In this document: positions 47,420 to 61,560 of the stretch, one piece after another
How positions within the stretch are numbered: position 1 is the stretch's first letter
Layout of the letters: each line of letters starts with the position of its first letter
Assembly: GCA_026826555.1 (NCBI GenBank)
Contig: JAKSZT010053887.1
Coordinates: forward strand, 65,048,665-65,112,664
DNA from: Tolypeutes matacus
Taxonomy: Eukaryota > Chordata > Mammalia > Cingulata > Chlamyphoridae
DNA: 64,000 nt
Direction of reading: 5' to 3'
Made by a program: the position numbers and the translations under genes
The notes under the pieces: generated by a model
The model's input: the letters and a program-made list of their open reading frames with translations, nothing else
Databases searched by the model: none
Told to the model about the DNA's origin: nothing

Positions 47420-50400
47420 AATACCACTTTTTGGATATACAATGTACAAAAATATATTTAGTAACAAGTAGAAAAAAATGCTGGTGGGAGACAGAGTAAT
47501 AGAAAAAGTATATATGCATGCTGCTGAACTTAAGTCAGTATAAAATCAAATATAATTGTTATATATTTAGTATGTTACATTTTTTAAACATTATTTTGTG
47601 CATTTCATAATTGAAAATATAAACAATTAAAATCTAAAAAGAAAGCACAATTGAATAAAAACAGTACATTACATTTTAACCCCATGGTAACCACAAGGAA
47701 AATAGATGAAAAATATATCCAGATAACGATGAAAAAGCACTCAAAATGGTACAACAAACACACACAAAAAATAAATATAAAAGTAGTCTTTAATAGAAGT
47801 GAGAGACAAAACTAATGTATAGGATTTACAAAGACTAAGTAAGAAAATGACAGAAAAAATTCCTGGATTATCAGTAGCAACTTTAAATGTAAATGTATTA
47901 AACTCTTCAGTCAAAAGCCAGAGAGATTGTCAGACTAGCTAAAAGAGCATGGCCCAGTTATATTCTGTCTGCAAGAGACTTACCTTAAAATAAAAGATAT
48001 TTGAAAGTTAAAGGACAGAAAAAAAATATGCAATGCAAGTAGTAACCAAAAGAAAACCAGGTGGCTACACTAATATCAGATAAAATAGACTAGAAGTGAA
48101 AAACAGTTACAAGGGACAAATATGGTCATTATATATTGATAAAGGGGACAATTCAACGAGAAAATATAATAATTATAAATATATATGCACTTAACAGCAA
48201 AGCCCCAAAATACATGAAGCAAACACTGACAGATTTGAAGTGAGAAATTGATGGTTCTACATTAATCGTAAGAGACTTTAACACACTTCTCTAAATAATG
48301 GATAGAACATCTAGTTAGAAGATCAATAAGAAAGTAGATGACTTGATTGATACACTAAACCAACTCACCTAATAGATATATATAGAACACTGCACCCAAG
48401 GAAAACAGAATATACATTCTTCTTCAGTGCACATGAATCACTCACTAGGGTAGACCATATCTTGCATCACAAAATGAGTCTCAATAAAAAATATTGAATT
48501 CACACTATATATATATTATCTGATAATAACTGATCAAAGCTAGAATTCAACAACAGAGGGAGAAATGGAAAATTCACAAGTATATGGAAATTAACAACAC
48601 ACTCTTAAGCAACCAGTGGGTTAAAGAGGAAATTAGAAAATATCTTGAGGTAAATGAGCATTCTCAAACTTCTGGGATGCAGTAAAGGTAGTATTGACAG
48701 GGAAATTTATGGTTCTAAATGCTTGCATTAAAAAGGAAGAAAAGTTCAAATCAGAGACCTACCCTCAAACTTCAGTCCTTTAACATGGAGATAAATGAAA
48801 TAGAAAGAAAAAAAAAAATTGAGTGAGCAAAACCTGCAGTTGATTCTTGAGAAGAACAACAAAATTAATAAAGCTCTAGTGAGACTGATAAAAAGAGAGA
48901 TGATAAAAATAACTAAAATACAGAAATGAAAAGAGGGACATTAATAACAACCTTGCTGAAAAAGGACTATAAGTTGTTACTATGAACAACTGTCTGCCAA
49001 TAAATTAAATAACCTAGATGAAATGGACAAATTATTATAAATGCACAAACTAACTACATTGACTCAAGAAGAAATAGAAGATCTCACTAAACCAATTGCT
49101 AGTAAAGAGAGTATATCAGTAATAAGAACTTCCCAACAAAGAAAATTCCAGGAACAGATGGCTTCACAGGGGAATTCTACCAAACATTCCAGAAGAATTA
49201 ACTCCAATAATGCTCAAAATCTTCCAAAAAAGTGGAGGAAGTTAAATTCCCTTACTCATTCTGAAGCCATCATCTCCATCATATGAAAAAGTTAAATATA
49301 TAACAAGAAAATAAAACTACAGGCTAATAACTCTTATGAATATGGATTCAAAAATCCTCAAAAATATTAATTTTATAAGTCTACCAGTATATTAAAATAA
49401 TTATACACCATGATCAATTGGAATTTATCCCTGATATGCAAGGTTGGTTCAACATAGGAAAATCAGTTAATATATCACATTAAGAAAATGAGAAAAAAAG
49501 TTTGATCATCAAAATGCAGAAATTACATTTGACAAAATACAGCATCCTTTCTTGATAAAAACTCTTAGAACACCAGGAATTGTAGGAAACTTCTTAACCC
49601 TTAGAAAGGGCAGGAATGTTCCTCACCAATGCATATATTTTCTTATTTGGAAACCCCACAACTAGCATCTTACTTCATGGTGAAAGACTAAAAGCTTTCC
49701 CTCTAAGAATAGGAACAAGTCAAGGATGCTCACTGTCAACATTGTTCTAAAATGTACTGGAAATTTTAGCCAGAGCAAATAGGCAAGTGAAAGAAAAGGA
49801 AAGGAAGAAGTAAAACTTCCCCTATTTTCAGATGATATGATCTTTCATATAGAAAATCCAAAAACATCCACACACACATGCTCCTAGAGCCATAATATGA
49901 ATTCAGCAAAGTGGTGGGGTATAAGAGTAACACCTCAAAACTAGTGGAGTTTCTATACAAAAGCAATGGACAATCAGAAGAAGAAATCAAGAAAAAAATT
50001 CATTCAAAATAGCAACTAATAGAATCAAATATCTAGGAATATATCTAACCAAGAATGTAAAGGACTTGTGCACAGAAAACTACAAAACATTGCTTAAAGA
50101 AATTTTAAGAGACATAAATAAATTGAATGATAGTCCCTATTCATGGACTGGAAGATAAAATATTATTAAGATGTCAATACTACCCAAAGCAATTTATAGA
50201 TTCAATGCAATCCCAATCAAAAGTCCAACAACATTTAAAGAACTGGAAAAGCCAATCATCAAATATTTATGGAAGGGTAAAGGGCTAAAGTAGTTAAGTC
50301 ATCTTGAAAAAGAAGAATGAAGTTGGAGGACTCATACTTCCTAATCTTAAAATTTATTACAAAGCCACACTAATCAAAACAGCACAGTACTGGCACAAGA

Positions 50401-51290
50401 AAAACATATAGATGAAAGGAATTGAATTGAGAGCTAAAAAATTCACCTTCACATTTATGGCCAACTGATTTTTGACAAGGTGCTAAAGAGCCTTCAGGAA
50501 GAGTGCTGTCACTGATTGGCCTTGCAATTCAATACCCCAAAGAATTGAAAGCACAGATGAGAAAAGTTATTTGCACACCAGTGTCCACAGTGGCCTTATA
50601 CACAATTGCCAAAAGTTAGAAGTGACCCATGTGTCCATCAAGTGATGAATGGATAAATAAAGTGTGTCATATATAGAGAATGAAATATTATTCTGACATA
50701 AAAAAGAATGAAGTTCTGAAACATGCAATGACATGGATGAACCTGGAAGACATCACGTTGAGTGAAATAAGCAAGACAGAAAAGGACAAATGTATGATCT
50801 CAATGTCTAGAAACAATTATTAGTAAATTCATGGGGTTATAATCTAGAATATAGGTTACCAAGGGACTGGGTGGGAATAGGGAGCATGAAGTTAAGGATT
50901 AATATGTACAGCGTTCCTATTTGGAATGGTGAAAATGTTTGGTAATGGATGATGGCATTGATAACACAATTTTATGAAAGCAATTAACAGCGCTGATATA
51001 TATATCTGAATACAACTGAAAAAGGGAAATGTTAGTGTATATATGGTAATAGAATAAAATTTTTTAAAAAAAATCCATGGAACTATGCTACAGAAACATT
51101 AGACCTTAAGATAAACCATGGACTTTAAAGAATAGTACAATTATAAAAATGTGCTATCACCAATTGTAACAAATATGCCACACCAATATATGGTGTTGGT
51201 GGTGGGGTGGTAAATGGAAATACTGTATATTATGCATGATTGTCTATAAACCCACCACTTCTTTAAAAAAGAAAAAAAAATGAGAAAACA
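47420..51290 (+). mobile_element. L1, 5'-truncated (ORF1-ORF2 spacer to 3' UTR)
   Basis: Begins in the region just before ORF2 and runs to a 3' UTR ending near 51,290 in an A-rich tail. It belongs to the lineage whose ORF2 starts like the second start at 33.4 kb. A deletion joins the late RT region to the C-terminus near 50,525 (CTGATTGGCC then TTGCAATTCA). Confidence 0.82.
47847..50790 (+). pseudogene. L1 ORF2 pseudogene
   Basis: The start is at 47,847 (MTEKIPGLSVATLNVNVLNS). Endonuclease, RT and C-terminal blocks follow in order, broken by many stops. The RT box appears as FSDDMIF at about 49,828-49,848, so Asp-Asp is kept. The longest open piece is 49,041-49,286. Confidence 0.82.
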
Positions 51291-51952
51291 TGTTAAGTAA
51301 AGCTAAGTTATTAGACCTATTGCAGAAGGGGAGAACACCTACTTAAATGAGTTTTAGTAATAGCTCAGTAGCAGATAGGGAAAAATATTTATTGGCTTTA
51401 GATCCTGGCTCAACTAACTTAATGCTGGTTTTCTTAGAGAAGAATCTAATTATGTTTTTAGCAAATTTTGTGACACAATAATTTAAGATTAGGGTATAAA
51501 GCAAGGTGAAACTTTTTAAGGGAATCTTGATAAGTAAACTATTTGATTAGTTAGCTGTTTGCCTGGGTTAACAATCTATCATCTTGAAGGAGACATATTT
51601 GTTCAGGTGAACAAATTATTTATCTATATAAATTGGATTAGAGCAATTTCCTGAGGCAATTGTGAAGTTATTTATTGGTCTACAGACTTATATTCCAGGG
51701 CAAGAATTTCCTGGAAGAAATAGTTGAGTCACGTTGACATGGATGATCTTAGTTTTCAGTATGGAAGATTAAGCTATATGGAAGTGTGCTGTTCCAATTC
51801 TCATTAGCTTGTATATTTCATGTTGTGTTCCTCCTCATTTCTTCAATCTGTTTTTAAGAAAATATATGGTTAATTGAGCTGTTGTTAATATTTTATTAGA
51901 AAGTATAGAAAATATCTTTATAGATAAATGATTTTACATGAGTTCAAATTAT
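51291..51952. other. AT-rich sequence, no gene seen
   Basis: No feature was recognised. Confidence 0.4.
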
Positions 51953-52188
51953 AGTTGGCAAACTATGTCCAAGGACCAAATACTAATTTAATGAATTTTT
52001 ATTGAAACCCAACCATTGTTTGTACTACAACAGATGATTGAAATAATTATTACAGAGACTGTATGACCTATAAGCCTAAATTATTTAAAATCTGCAGTAA
52101 ATTTTTATTTACTTATCTATTTACTTTTATTTACTTTTAATAAATAGAAATGTTTATTTCTTTTACAGAAAAAGTTCACCAAATCCTC
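51953..52188 (+). mobile_element. Non-autonomous hAT (Charlie-type) DNA transposon remnant
   Basis: 'GTTGGCAAACTATGTCCAAG', 'TTTTTATTGAAACCCAACCA', 'GAGACTGTATGACCTATAAG' and the end 'TTTTACAGAAAAAGTTCACC' follow in order a common mammalian hAT MITE that I remember but whose exact subfamily I cannot fix. The ends are inverted (GGCAAAC against the reverse of AGTTCACC). An AT-rich expansion lies inside. Confidence 0.6.
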
Positions 52189-54222
52189 TTAATTGATTAA
52201 GCGAATTTATAAAATTTTAATATGCAAGGCAAAGGATTAACTATGAAAATATTTTTACTTATAATTACAAGAAGCTTTTCTTATACAATAAATAAGATTT
52301 CTCTAAAGTCTCTACATATTTAACATCTATCAGATAAATTTAATATCTTGTACATGATACGGAGGATCTGTTATTTACTAAAAATACTACCTTTGAACAT
52401 ATTATTCTATGTTGATACTTTAACCTATTACATTATATTACATATTAATATTAAAAAGAGCATTTAAACATGACAAATTTTCTTAATGCCCTGAAACTAG
52501 AGATCAACGTCTGAAATAAAAGATAATTTCTAAGCTTAGAACAAACATGAATAAGAGCGATGCTATGAAGATTCATGCAATTTAAAGTTAACGCATTAAG
52601 AGAAAAACAACCCTAAACTAAATTAACATTAAAAAGAATTTTCCTTGGTGAAGGATAGATTTCATTCAAAATTTTAAAGTTCACTTTTTAAAAAATGTTT
52701 TCTAAGAAACTGGAACACTTGCATTATAAACATTCTTATACAATATATTTACATTTTAAATTGAGTTCCCATGTCCTATGTAAATCTGTTTTCCAGGAGT
52801 CTAATAAGGCCACTAAAGCTAGGACCCCCAAAAGATGTTAAACCAGCTGGGCAAATGTAAACTTTCAGTAAGAACAGATCTCATGCATATTTCATACGTA
52901 GAAGAAAAACATGTGAGGTAATCACTTGCCCTTTCCCTGATATTTTCGGCAGCAGAAAATAAAAAGAGAAAAGCATAAAAGAAGGCCCCAAACAGCCTTT
53001 TGAAGGCACATCTGGTGAGGCTGTAAGAATGCTGAGGATGTTGAATCTTGTTTACATATTTATAAGCTAAATGTTTCTCAGGATGGTGCAAGTTACAAGA
53101 TTCTACATTTCTATTATTCAGATATTCAGTCTTTCGGATCTAAACATTTTGTCCTGGTTGAAAAGAAATCAATTTAAAAATAAAACTAAAACACTCTACA
53201 ACATCTTCAAAGCAAGCTGTGACTGTTTCCATGGCAAACTATAGTTTCTGTCAATCTTGGCACATATATAGCCCCCAAACTTCAAACAGTATCATCAAGG
53301 ACATATGTAGGAATAAAGAAAGTCCCTTAATGTGGGGCTTATTAAGGATCATTCTTGTGACCTATGATATATTGAGGTGGATATTCTCTCCTTAAATAAC
53401 TAGATGAGCACTAACCACTTGTTAAATACACGTGGAATTGAATTAAAAGGGAAACGTGCATTTGGTATAAGCTTGATAGTCACAATGGAGGGATCTTCTG
53501 TAAAGAAATACTGAAAGAAGATTCTGTTCCCAAATATAGGACTGGTAACCTGAGACTCATATAAATTAGAAGGCTAATTGCCATAAAGTATGCTGGACCT
53601 ATTTTCCATTTTGTAACATCTTAGACCCCATTTCATTTGTTAAGAAAAGTGTTCAGTTTTGAATGAAAAGGCCCATTAACGAAAGGCAAAAGCATAATTT
53701 GGCTTTTAGCTACCATATCAATGAGAATCCATGGCAAACGACCAGGAACCCATACTATAAGAAATTTGAAAAACATATAATGTTGTTGGTTTTCCCTGGT
53801 CTGATTTTGCACACTGAAACCCTTTAAATTGGTCTTTCCAAAAAATTACCTCTAAAAACTGCAGTGAAATTGGAGAGTTGGTGAAACACCATCTGGTGCA
53901 AAATTCACTTTGGTAGGAACGGTTGGTTGTTGGAGAATATAAAAAAAATTTAAGCATAAAATGAATAGTGATAAGTACTAAATAGTCAGAGGAGAAAGAA
54001 GACAGAACACCATTGTATTACTATAAAAAGCGTTTCTAAATATGAGAATAGGTAATGTAGCTGAATAGTAGAAAGAGCTCCCCATATTTCTTTCAGCACA
54101 TCCAAGCCCTTTATCACTATACTGTAAGGCCAATCAGTGACACGGCTCTTCCTTGAAGAAGAGGCAAGAATATGTCAGAGAGGTGTGGTTACCTGGTTTT
54201 GCAGGACTTTTGAAATATCATT
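52189..54222. other. Mostly unique sequence, no gene seen
   Basis: Less repeat-like than its surroundings, particularly 52,740-53,960. Frames at 52,819-53,091 and 53,718-53,957 (minus) have no recognisable motif. It could include non-coding conserved DNA, but I see no direct sign. Confidence 0.35.
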
Positions 54223-54650
54223 GAATTAGTTTACTATTGATGTTGTAACAGATTACCAAAAATGTAATCCTTAAAACAATACAATTTTATTGTATATTTT
54301 AAAGTCTAAAATAGTTTGGCAGGACTGTGGTTCTTCTGAAGGCTCTAAAAAAGAGTCTGTCCTGGAATTTTCCAGATTTTAGAGGCTGCCCACAAAACTT
54401 GTGTCTTTCCCTTCCACTCTAACCTGTGCTTCCATCTTCACATCTCCTTCTCTGACTCTGACCCTCCTACCTCCTTCTTAAAGGATCTTTGTGATTACAT
54501 TGGGAACATCTGGATAATACAAAATAATCTCCCCATCACAAAATCCTTAACTTAATCATGTCTGCAATGTCCGTTATGCCTTGTAAGGTAACATACTAAA
54601 AGGTTTTGGGTTTAGGATATGGATATCTTTGGGAGCTATTATTATAATTG
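54223..54650 (-). repeat. MLT1-like MaLR LTR (minus strand)
   Basis: Begins 'TTAGTTTACTATTGATGTTG' and follows antisense MaLR order: 'TAAAACAATACAATTTTATT', then the 'CCATCTTCACATCTCC' part, ending 'GGTTTTGGGTTTAGGATATG'. The exact subfamily is uncertain. Confidence 0.62.
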
Positions 54651-54810
54651 TCATAACCATTGTTACTTATATCCTCTTTCCCCTTCAACAACCCATTACT
54701 ATTTTTGGTATATCTAATATAAATGAAGTGATCTTCTAGACAATAAGCTTCACCAGGGAAGGGATTTTATGTCTCTTTTTGGGCCCTGATAAACTTTAAG
54801 CATATATATA
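54651..54810 (+). mobile_element. L2 3'-end fragment (weak)
   Basis: 'GACAATAAGCTTCACCAGGG' and 'AAGGGATTTTATGTCTC' resemble the L2 3' end. Short and diverged. Confidence 0.4.
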
Positions 54811-56570
54811 TCCATGCATGACATATAGTTATGATGTCACTATGCAGAGCAGAGTATCCCACTGACCTTTATAGGACTTGCTGCATGAGTGAGAAATAAA
54901 CTTGTGTTATATTACATCACTGAGATTTAGGAGTGTTGATTATGGCATTATAAACCTAACAAATACAACCACTACTATTAGTTAGTAAACCAACTAAATC
55001 CAATGGCCTTCTCCATTCCTGCAGTAAGAAACAAAGACACTGAATAATTGTAAAGTGGTTTTCATAGCCTTAGCATAGAAGTAGCACTTGCCATTTTCTT
55101 TCATATTTGATTGACCAGAACTAGTCACATGATCATGATTAATTGTAAAAGAGCTGCAAAATGTTTCTCTTCCTAGCCAGGAAGGAAATAACAACCACAT
55201 ATTATGAACACTAGAATGCCAACCAGAATGTTCTATAAATATTTTTTGAGACTTGAATGCCATGGGAATAGGGAATAGTAAAGAGAGCACAGTTATGTAA
55301 AGCTCTTCTTCCCTAAGAAACAAATCCCAAACACATAAATCAACATCTTACTTTTCAAACTGGAACTTCAGGGATCTTGGAAACATAAGATGATATTTCT
55401 TTGCTATCACAAAAGATTTGTCTAAAAAATGCCATGGGTTTCAATTCCTGTTCCTTTATGTATCAATGTCCATTTTAGTGTAAGACTATTGCTCCATTTT
55501 AATTCAAATGCCTAGGAATGTATTATACTTAACTGCATCTTTTGTATGCGTACCCAGTTTAGAAAACAAGTATAAATGAACAATTAATTAGTTCATATTA
55601 ACAGTGAATTTCCAATCTAGTTAATTTAGTACTCAAGATTAAGAAATATTACATAAATTTTATCTAGCATGATTTTCATTCTCTTTACTCTCATCAGACA
55701 TGCAATTTTTTTGCTTAACCTATCTGTATATGTAACAGCCTGGAGGCAGGCCATCATTAAAGACAAGTGACCATCATACATGCACTTGTAGGTCTCCTTT
55801 ATCCTAATAGTCTCAAACAAATCCTCATAGAATCTATTGCCATTTTTCTATCTCCCTATCTGTTACAAGATTCCACTTACTCTTTTCAAAATGTGAGAGA
55901 TAAAAAAGGACCTTTGAAGTATTGTAAAATATCTACTCTGGTTCTGTAAGGTATTTAATGTTCACTGAGTACTACAACAATGACTTGCTCAAATCCAGAA
56001 AACTAGGATGAGATTCCAAGTGAATGATTCTCACATGCCAATGCTTTAGAGTAGGTCATACTTAATTTCTACTTTTATTCAGGCAACTTAGTGTAATAAA
56101 AAGAAATATGTTTGTTGCTGATTTTATAGTATCTCATACTCTTATACTCCTCATAAAATTTTAAACATATACATATATTTAGTATATATAAATACATCTA
56201 TATTTAATTAAAGTATTCAGTACTATCTTTCCTGTAAGTAACATAGTTGATCTTTTCCCATTTATTTCCTAGGATATTTGAAGCTGTTCTCTACTTCCCA
56301 GCTCTAACACTCTTCTATACTCAGCCATATACACTTTCCGTTTCTTAATCAAATCTCCTTGGGACATCATCTTTCATCTTTCTTCTCCTCAGGGACATAT
56401 TCCCACATGACAAGATTATGTCATAAATAGAGAAAATGATCGTTAATGATACTAGACAGAGATGAATTTTGGCATATATTCTGTCTTAGAAAAAGAAGAA
56501 AACTGGCTCTCAGTTTGATATGAGAAGATAAACATTGACATGATGGCTAATGTGGCTATGGAATGAACTG
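54811..56570. other. AT-rich sequence, no gene seen
   Basis: No supported gene, RNA or repeat. Several antisense frames of up to 109 codons (54,994-55,323) show no motif or codon pattern. Confidence 0.4.
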
Positions 56571-57349
56571 TTGGCACAAAAAGAATTCTTGTTAAAAATC
56601 CCTCAGGCTGGGCCAGCAGACCCGGACAGTGCTTCACAGTTCCCAGGAGGGTGAGGGACAGAGAGACGAAGAAGATGAGATGACAAACTGTGAGTTACTA
56701 AACCTCCAGGCTGCCAGGAAATCCCCCCTCCCCCAACCAGTGATATTCAGTAGGGGTAGAACCACTGGATCATTTCAACTGACTGAAAGGGGAGCTGATG
56801 TCTTCCTCCCTGCCAGCTGTTACAGGGGAAAAGGGAGGAGGAGTTGGACAACTTTTTTCAGTGAATTTGGCCAGCTGAGCTGGTTTTGAATATAGGTTCT
56901 GGCCAGACAAAAATAAAGGAAAACTGAGAGAAATACACCTCCATGGAAAAGTACACCAACAATTGCTATCTGCTGGCTGGTCTGGAAATTACATGGACAG
57001 GAACTGATTTTAGAGCTCTCTTTACTCCACCCCTGTACTCCATTAGTGCATCCTTGGCATGATTTTGGTAACTTAAGTTGAACAATTTTGAAGACTTAGG
57101 ATAAGTTGAACCAAATATCAAAGAGCTGTGACAAAATAATAACCACAATCAAGAGAGAGAAATTGACCATCAGAGTAAATTCACCAACATATCAGATGCC
57201 CAGACATCAGCAAAAAATTACAAGCCATACTAGGAGACAGGAAAAGATGGCCTAGCCAAAGGAACAAACCAAATGTCCTGAAGAGATTCAGGATTTAAGA
57301 CAATTAATCATTGATAATCACATAACTCTCCTAAATCATTTTAAAAACT

Positions 57350-57712
57350 TGAAAGAAAATAAGACCAAAGAGATAAAGGATATTAAGAAGAAAGTAGGTG
57401 AGCATAAAGAACCATTTGAAAGTCTGCAAATAAAAGTACTGATCTTATGGGAATTAGGAGGAAAGAAGAAAGTGGTATGATGTGTTTGAGGTACTGAAAG
57501 AGAAAAACTGCCAGCCAAGAATTCTGTATCTGGCAAAGCTGTCCTTCAAAAATGAAGGGGAGTTCAAAGTCTTCACAGACAAACAAAAATTGATAGAATA
57601 TATTACCAAAAGACCAGAATTACAAGAGATGCTAAAGGGAGTACTGCAACCTGAAAGGAAAAAAATTAAGAGCAAGAGACTTGGGGAAGAGTGTAGAAAT
57701 GAAGAATATTAG
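57350..57712 (+). pseudogene. L1 ORF1 pseudogene, internal deletion, C-terminal domain open
   Basis: The N-terminal coiled-coil part (57,350-57,470) is joined directly to the C-terminal domain, so the RRM is missing. The C-terminal 76-codon frame (57,482-57,712) carries the typical CQPRILYLAKLSFKNEGEF and VFTDKQKLIEYITKRPELQE blocks of ORF1p. Confidence 0.8.
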
Positions 57713-57767
57713 AAAAGGTAAAAAATAGACTACTGTATGATATGACAACAGAAAGTCAAAGGTCAAA

Positions 57768-59609
57768 ATGGATGAAGTAAGTAATGCCTTTACAGTTATA
57801 ACATTGAATGTTAATGGTTTGAACTCCCTAATCAAAAGACACAGACTGATAAAATGGATTGAAAAATGTGAGCCATCTATATGTTGTCTACAAGAGACTC
57901 ACCTCAGATGTAAGGACACAACCAGGTTAAAAGTAAAGGGTTGGAAAAAGATATCCCATGCAAATAGTAACTAAAAAAGAGCTGGAGTAGCATTACTAAT
58001 ATTGGAAAAAATAGATTTTAAATGCAAAACTGCAATAAGGGATGATGAATGTCATTAGACATTAAAAAAGGGGACATTTCAAGAAGAAGAAATAACTATT
58101 CTAAATATTTATGCATCTAGCCTCTGTGCCCCAAGATACATGAAGCACATGCTAACAACGCTGAAGGGAGAAATAGATGTCTCTACAATAATAATTGGAG
58201 ACTTCAATACGCCACTCTCAGTATTGTATAGAACATTTGGCCAGAGGATAAATAAAGAAACAGAGAGTTGAATAATATGATAAATGAACTAGACCTAACA
58301 GATATCTATAGAGAATTGAACCCCAAAACAGCAGGATATACATTCTTTTCAAGTGCTCATGGATCCTTCTCCAAGATAGGCCATATGTTGTGTCACAAGA
58401 CAATTCTCAATAAAGTTAAAAAGATTGCAATTATAACAAGTACTTTCTCTGATCATAATGGAACAAATCTGGAAATAAACAATGGACAGAAAAAGGGAAA
58501 ATTCATAAATATATGAGGATTTAAACAATGCTCCCTTGAGCAATCAGTGGGTCAAAGAAGAAATTGGAAGAGAATTCACCAAGTATCTTGAGACAAATGA
58601 AAATAAGAACACAACATATCAAAACCTATGGGACACCGCAAAGGAGTGCTGAGAGAGTAATTTACAGCCCTCAATACGTACATTAAAAAAGAAGAAAGAG
58701 TTAAACTTAATTATTTAACTGCACACCCGGAAGAACTAGAAAAAGAACAGCAAACTAATCCCAAACCAAGAGGAAGGAAAGAAGTAGTACAGATCAGAGC
58801 AGAAAAAAATGAAATCGAGAATAATAAAATAATAGAGAGAATCAATAAAGCCAAAAGTTGTTTCTTTGAGAAGATCAACAAAATCGACAAACACTGAGCT
58901 AGACTGACGAATTAAAAAAAGAGAGAAGACAAAAATAAATAAAATCAGAAATGAGAGGGGGGACATTACCACTGGCCCCAAAGATCTAAGAGAGATCATA
59001 AGAAGATACTATTTAACAACTGCCTGCCCAAAAACTAGGAAATGTAGACAAGATGGACAAATTCCTGGAAACACATGAACCACCTATACTGACTTTAGAA
59101 GAAATAGAAGACTTCAACCAACCAATTACAAATGAAGAGATTGAAACAGTCATCAAAAACCTCCCAAAGATGAAAAGCCCAGGACCAGATGGCTTCACAG
59201 GAGAATTCTACCAATCATTCTAAGATGAATTAATACTGATTTTGCTCAAGCTTTTCCAAAAAACTGAACAAGAAAGAATACTCCCAAACTCTTTCTATGA
59301 AGCCAACATCACCCTAATACCAAAACCAGATAAAGATACTACAAAAAAAGAGAATTACAGACCAATATCTTTAATGAATATAGATGCAAAAATCCTCAAC
59401 AAAATACTAGGAAATAGAATCCAAATGCACATTAAAAGAATTATATGCCACGATCAAGTGGGTTTTATCCCAGTTATGCTAGGGTGGTTCAACACAAGAA
59501 AAGCAATTAGTGTAATAAACCACAATGATAAGTTGAAGAAGAAAAATTACATGACCCTCCCTCTTGATGCAGAAAAGACATTTGACAAAATACAGACACC
59601 TTTTTTGAT

Positions 59610-59640
<31 letters not shown>

Positions 59641-60443
59641 TGAAAGATAGGAATAAAAGGAAGACTTCTTAACATGGTGAAGTGCATATATGAAAAACCT
59701 ACAGCTAGTATTGTACTCAGTGGTGAAAGACTGAAAGCTTTTCCACTGAGATAAGGAACAAGAGAAGGATGCCCACTGTCACCATTATTATTCAATATTT
59801 TGCTAGAAGCTCTAGCTAGAGCAATTAGGCTAGACAAAGAAATAAAATGCACCCAAATAGGAAAGGAAGAAGTAATACTTTCACTGTTCACTGAAGATAT
59901 GATCCTATATGTAGAAAATCCTGAAAAATCCACAAAAAAACTACTAGAATGGATAGAAAGACGAGTTCAGCAAAGTGGTGGGATACAAGCTTGATATGCA
60001 AAAATCAATAGTGTTTCTATACACTACTGATGTGCAATCTGAGGAGGAAATTGGGAAAAAAATTCTATTTAAAATAGCCACTAAAACAATCAAATATTTA
60101 AGAATAAACTTAACCAAGGACATGATAGACCTGTATTCAGTAAACTACAAAATGTTGCTAAAAGAAACTGAGGAAGACTTAAATAAATGGAAGAACATTC
60201 CGTGTTCATGGTTTGGAGGACTAAATATCATTAAGCTGTCAATTCTACCTAAACTGATTTACAGATTCAATGCAACCCCAATGAAAATCCCAACAGCCTT
60301 TTTTGCAGAGATCAAAAAGCCAATAATTAAATTTATTTGGAAGGGTAAAGGGCCTCAAATTAAAAAAAAAATGTCTTAATAAAGAAGAATGAAGTTGGAG
60401 AACTCTCACTTCCTGACTTTAAAGCAGATTATTTAGCTACAGT

Positions 60444-60479
<36 letters not shown>

Positions 60480-61560
60480 GCATGGTACTGGTATGAGGAC
60501 AGCCAGATTAACCAATGGAACCAAAATGAGAACTCAGAAATTGACACTCACATGAAAATTCAAGTGATTTTTGACAAGGCTGTTAAGCTCACCCAGCTGG
60601 GCCAAAACAGTCTGTTCAACAAATGGTGCTGGGAGAACTGGAGAGCCATATCCAAAAGAAAGAAGAACACCCCATATCTCACACCTTATACAAAAATTAA
60701 TTCAAAATGGACCAAGGATTAAATATAAAAATAACAGGCATAAAACTCCTAGAAGAAAACATCTTCAATATCTTGTGGTAGGCAGTAGTTTCTTAAACTA
60801 CCAAAGCATGAATATCAAAATAAAAAAAATAGATAAATAGGACCTACTCAAAATTCAACACTTTTGCACCTCAAAGAACTTGTCAAAAGGGTGAAAAGGC
60901 AGCTGACTCAAAGAGAGAAAATATTTGGCAATCACATATCTGATAAGGGTTTAACATCCATGATATATAAGGAGATCATACAACTCAACAATAAAAGACC
61001 AGGTATTTGATTATAAAATGGGCACAAGACTTGAAAAGAGAAGTGTTCAAAGAAGAAATACAAATGGTGAACAAACACATGAAAATATGTTCAGCATCAC
61101 TAGGAATTAGGAAAATGCAAATCAAAACTACAATGAGATATCATTTCACCCTAGTAGGCTGCCACTATTAAAAAGTCAGAAAACTATAAATGTTGGAGAG
61201 GATGTGGAGAAATAGGAACATTTATTCACTGTTAGTGGGAATGTAGAATGGTACAGCCATTGTGGAGGATTGTTTGGCAGTTCCTAAGGAAGTTGAATAT
61301 AGACTTGCCATGGGACCTGGCAATACCATTGCTAGTCTTAAACCCAGAAGAACTGAGAACAGTGACACGAATAGATATCTGCACACCAATGTCATAGCAG
61401 CATTATTCATGATAGCCAAAAGTTGGAAACAACCCAGGTGTCCATCAACTGATAAATGGATAAACAAATTGTGGAGTATAAACATAATGGAATATTATGC
61501 AGCATTAAGAAGAAATGAAGTTGTGAAACATATGACAACATGGATGAATCTGTAAGACAT
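57768..61560 (+). pseudogene. L1 ORF2 pseudogene (endonuclease, RT, Cys-rich end)
   Basis: The start ATG at 57,768 gives FTVITLNVNGLNSL and ICCLQETHL, both endonuclease hallmarks. RT pieces are open at 59,242-59,643, 59,800-59,994 and 59,975-60,379. The catalytic FADD box reads FTEDMILY (about 59,885-59,908), so the first Asp is changed. Two A-runs (59,610-59,635, 60,447-60,476) lie inside the frame, and the C-terminal part is open at 61,262-61,555. It is inactive. Confidence 0.85.

Noticed and set aside
52819..53091. 90-codon minus-strand frame in unique sequence
   Set aside because: No motif, no splice or promoter context, and its length is expected by chance.
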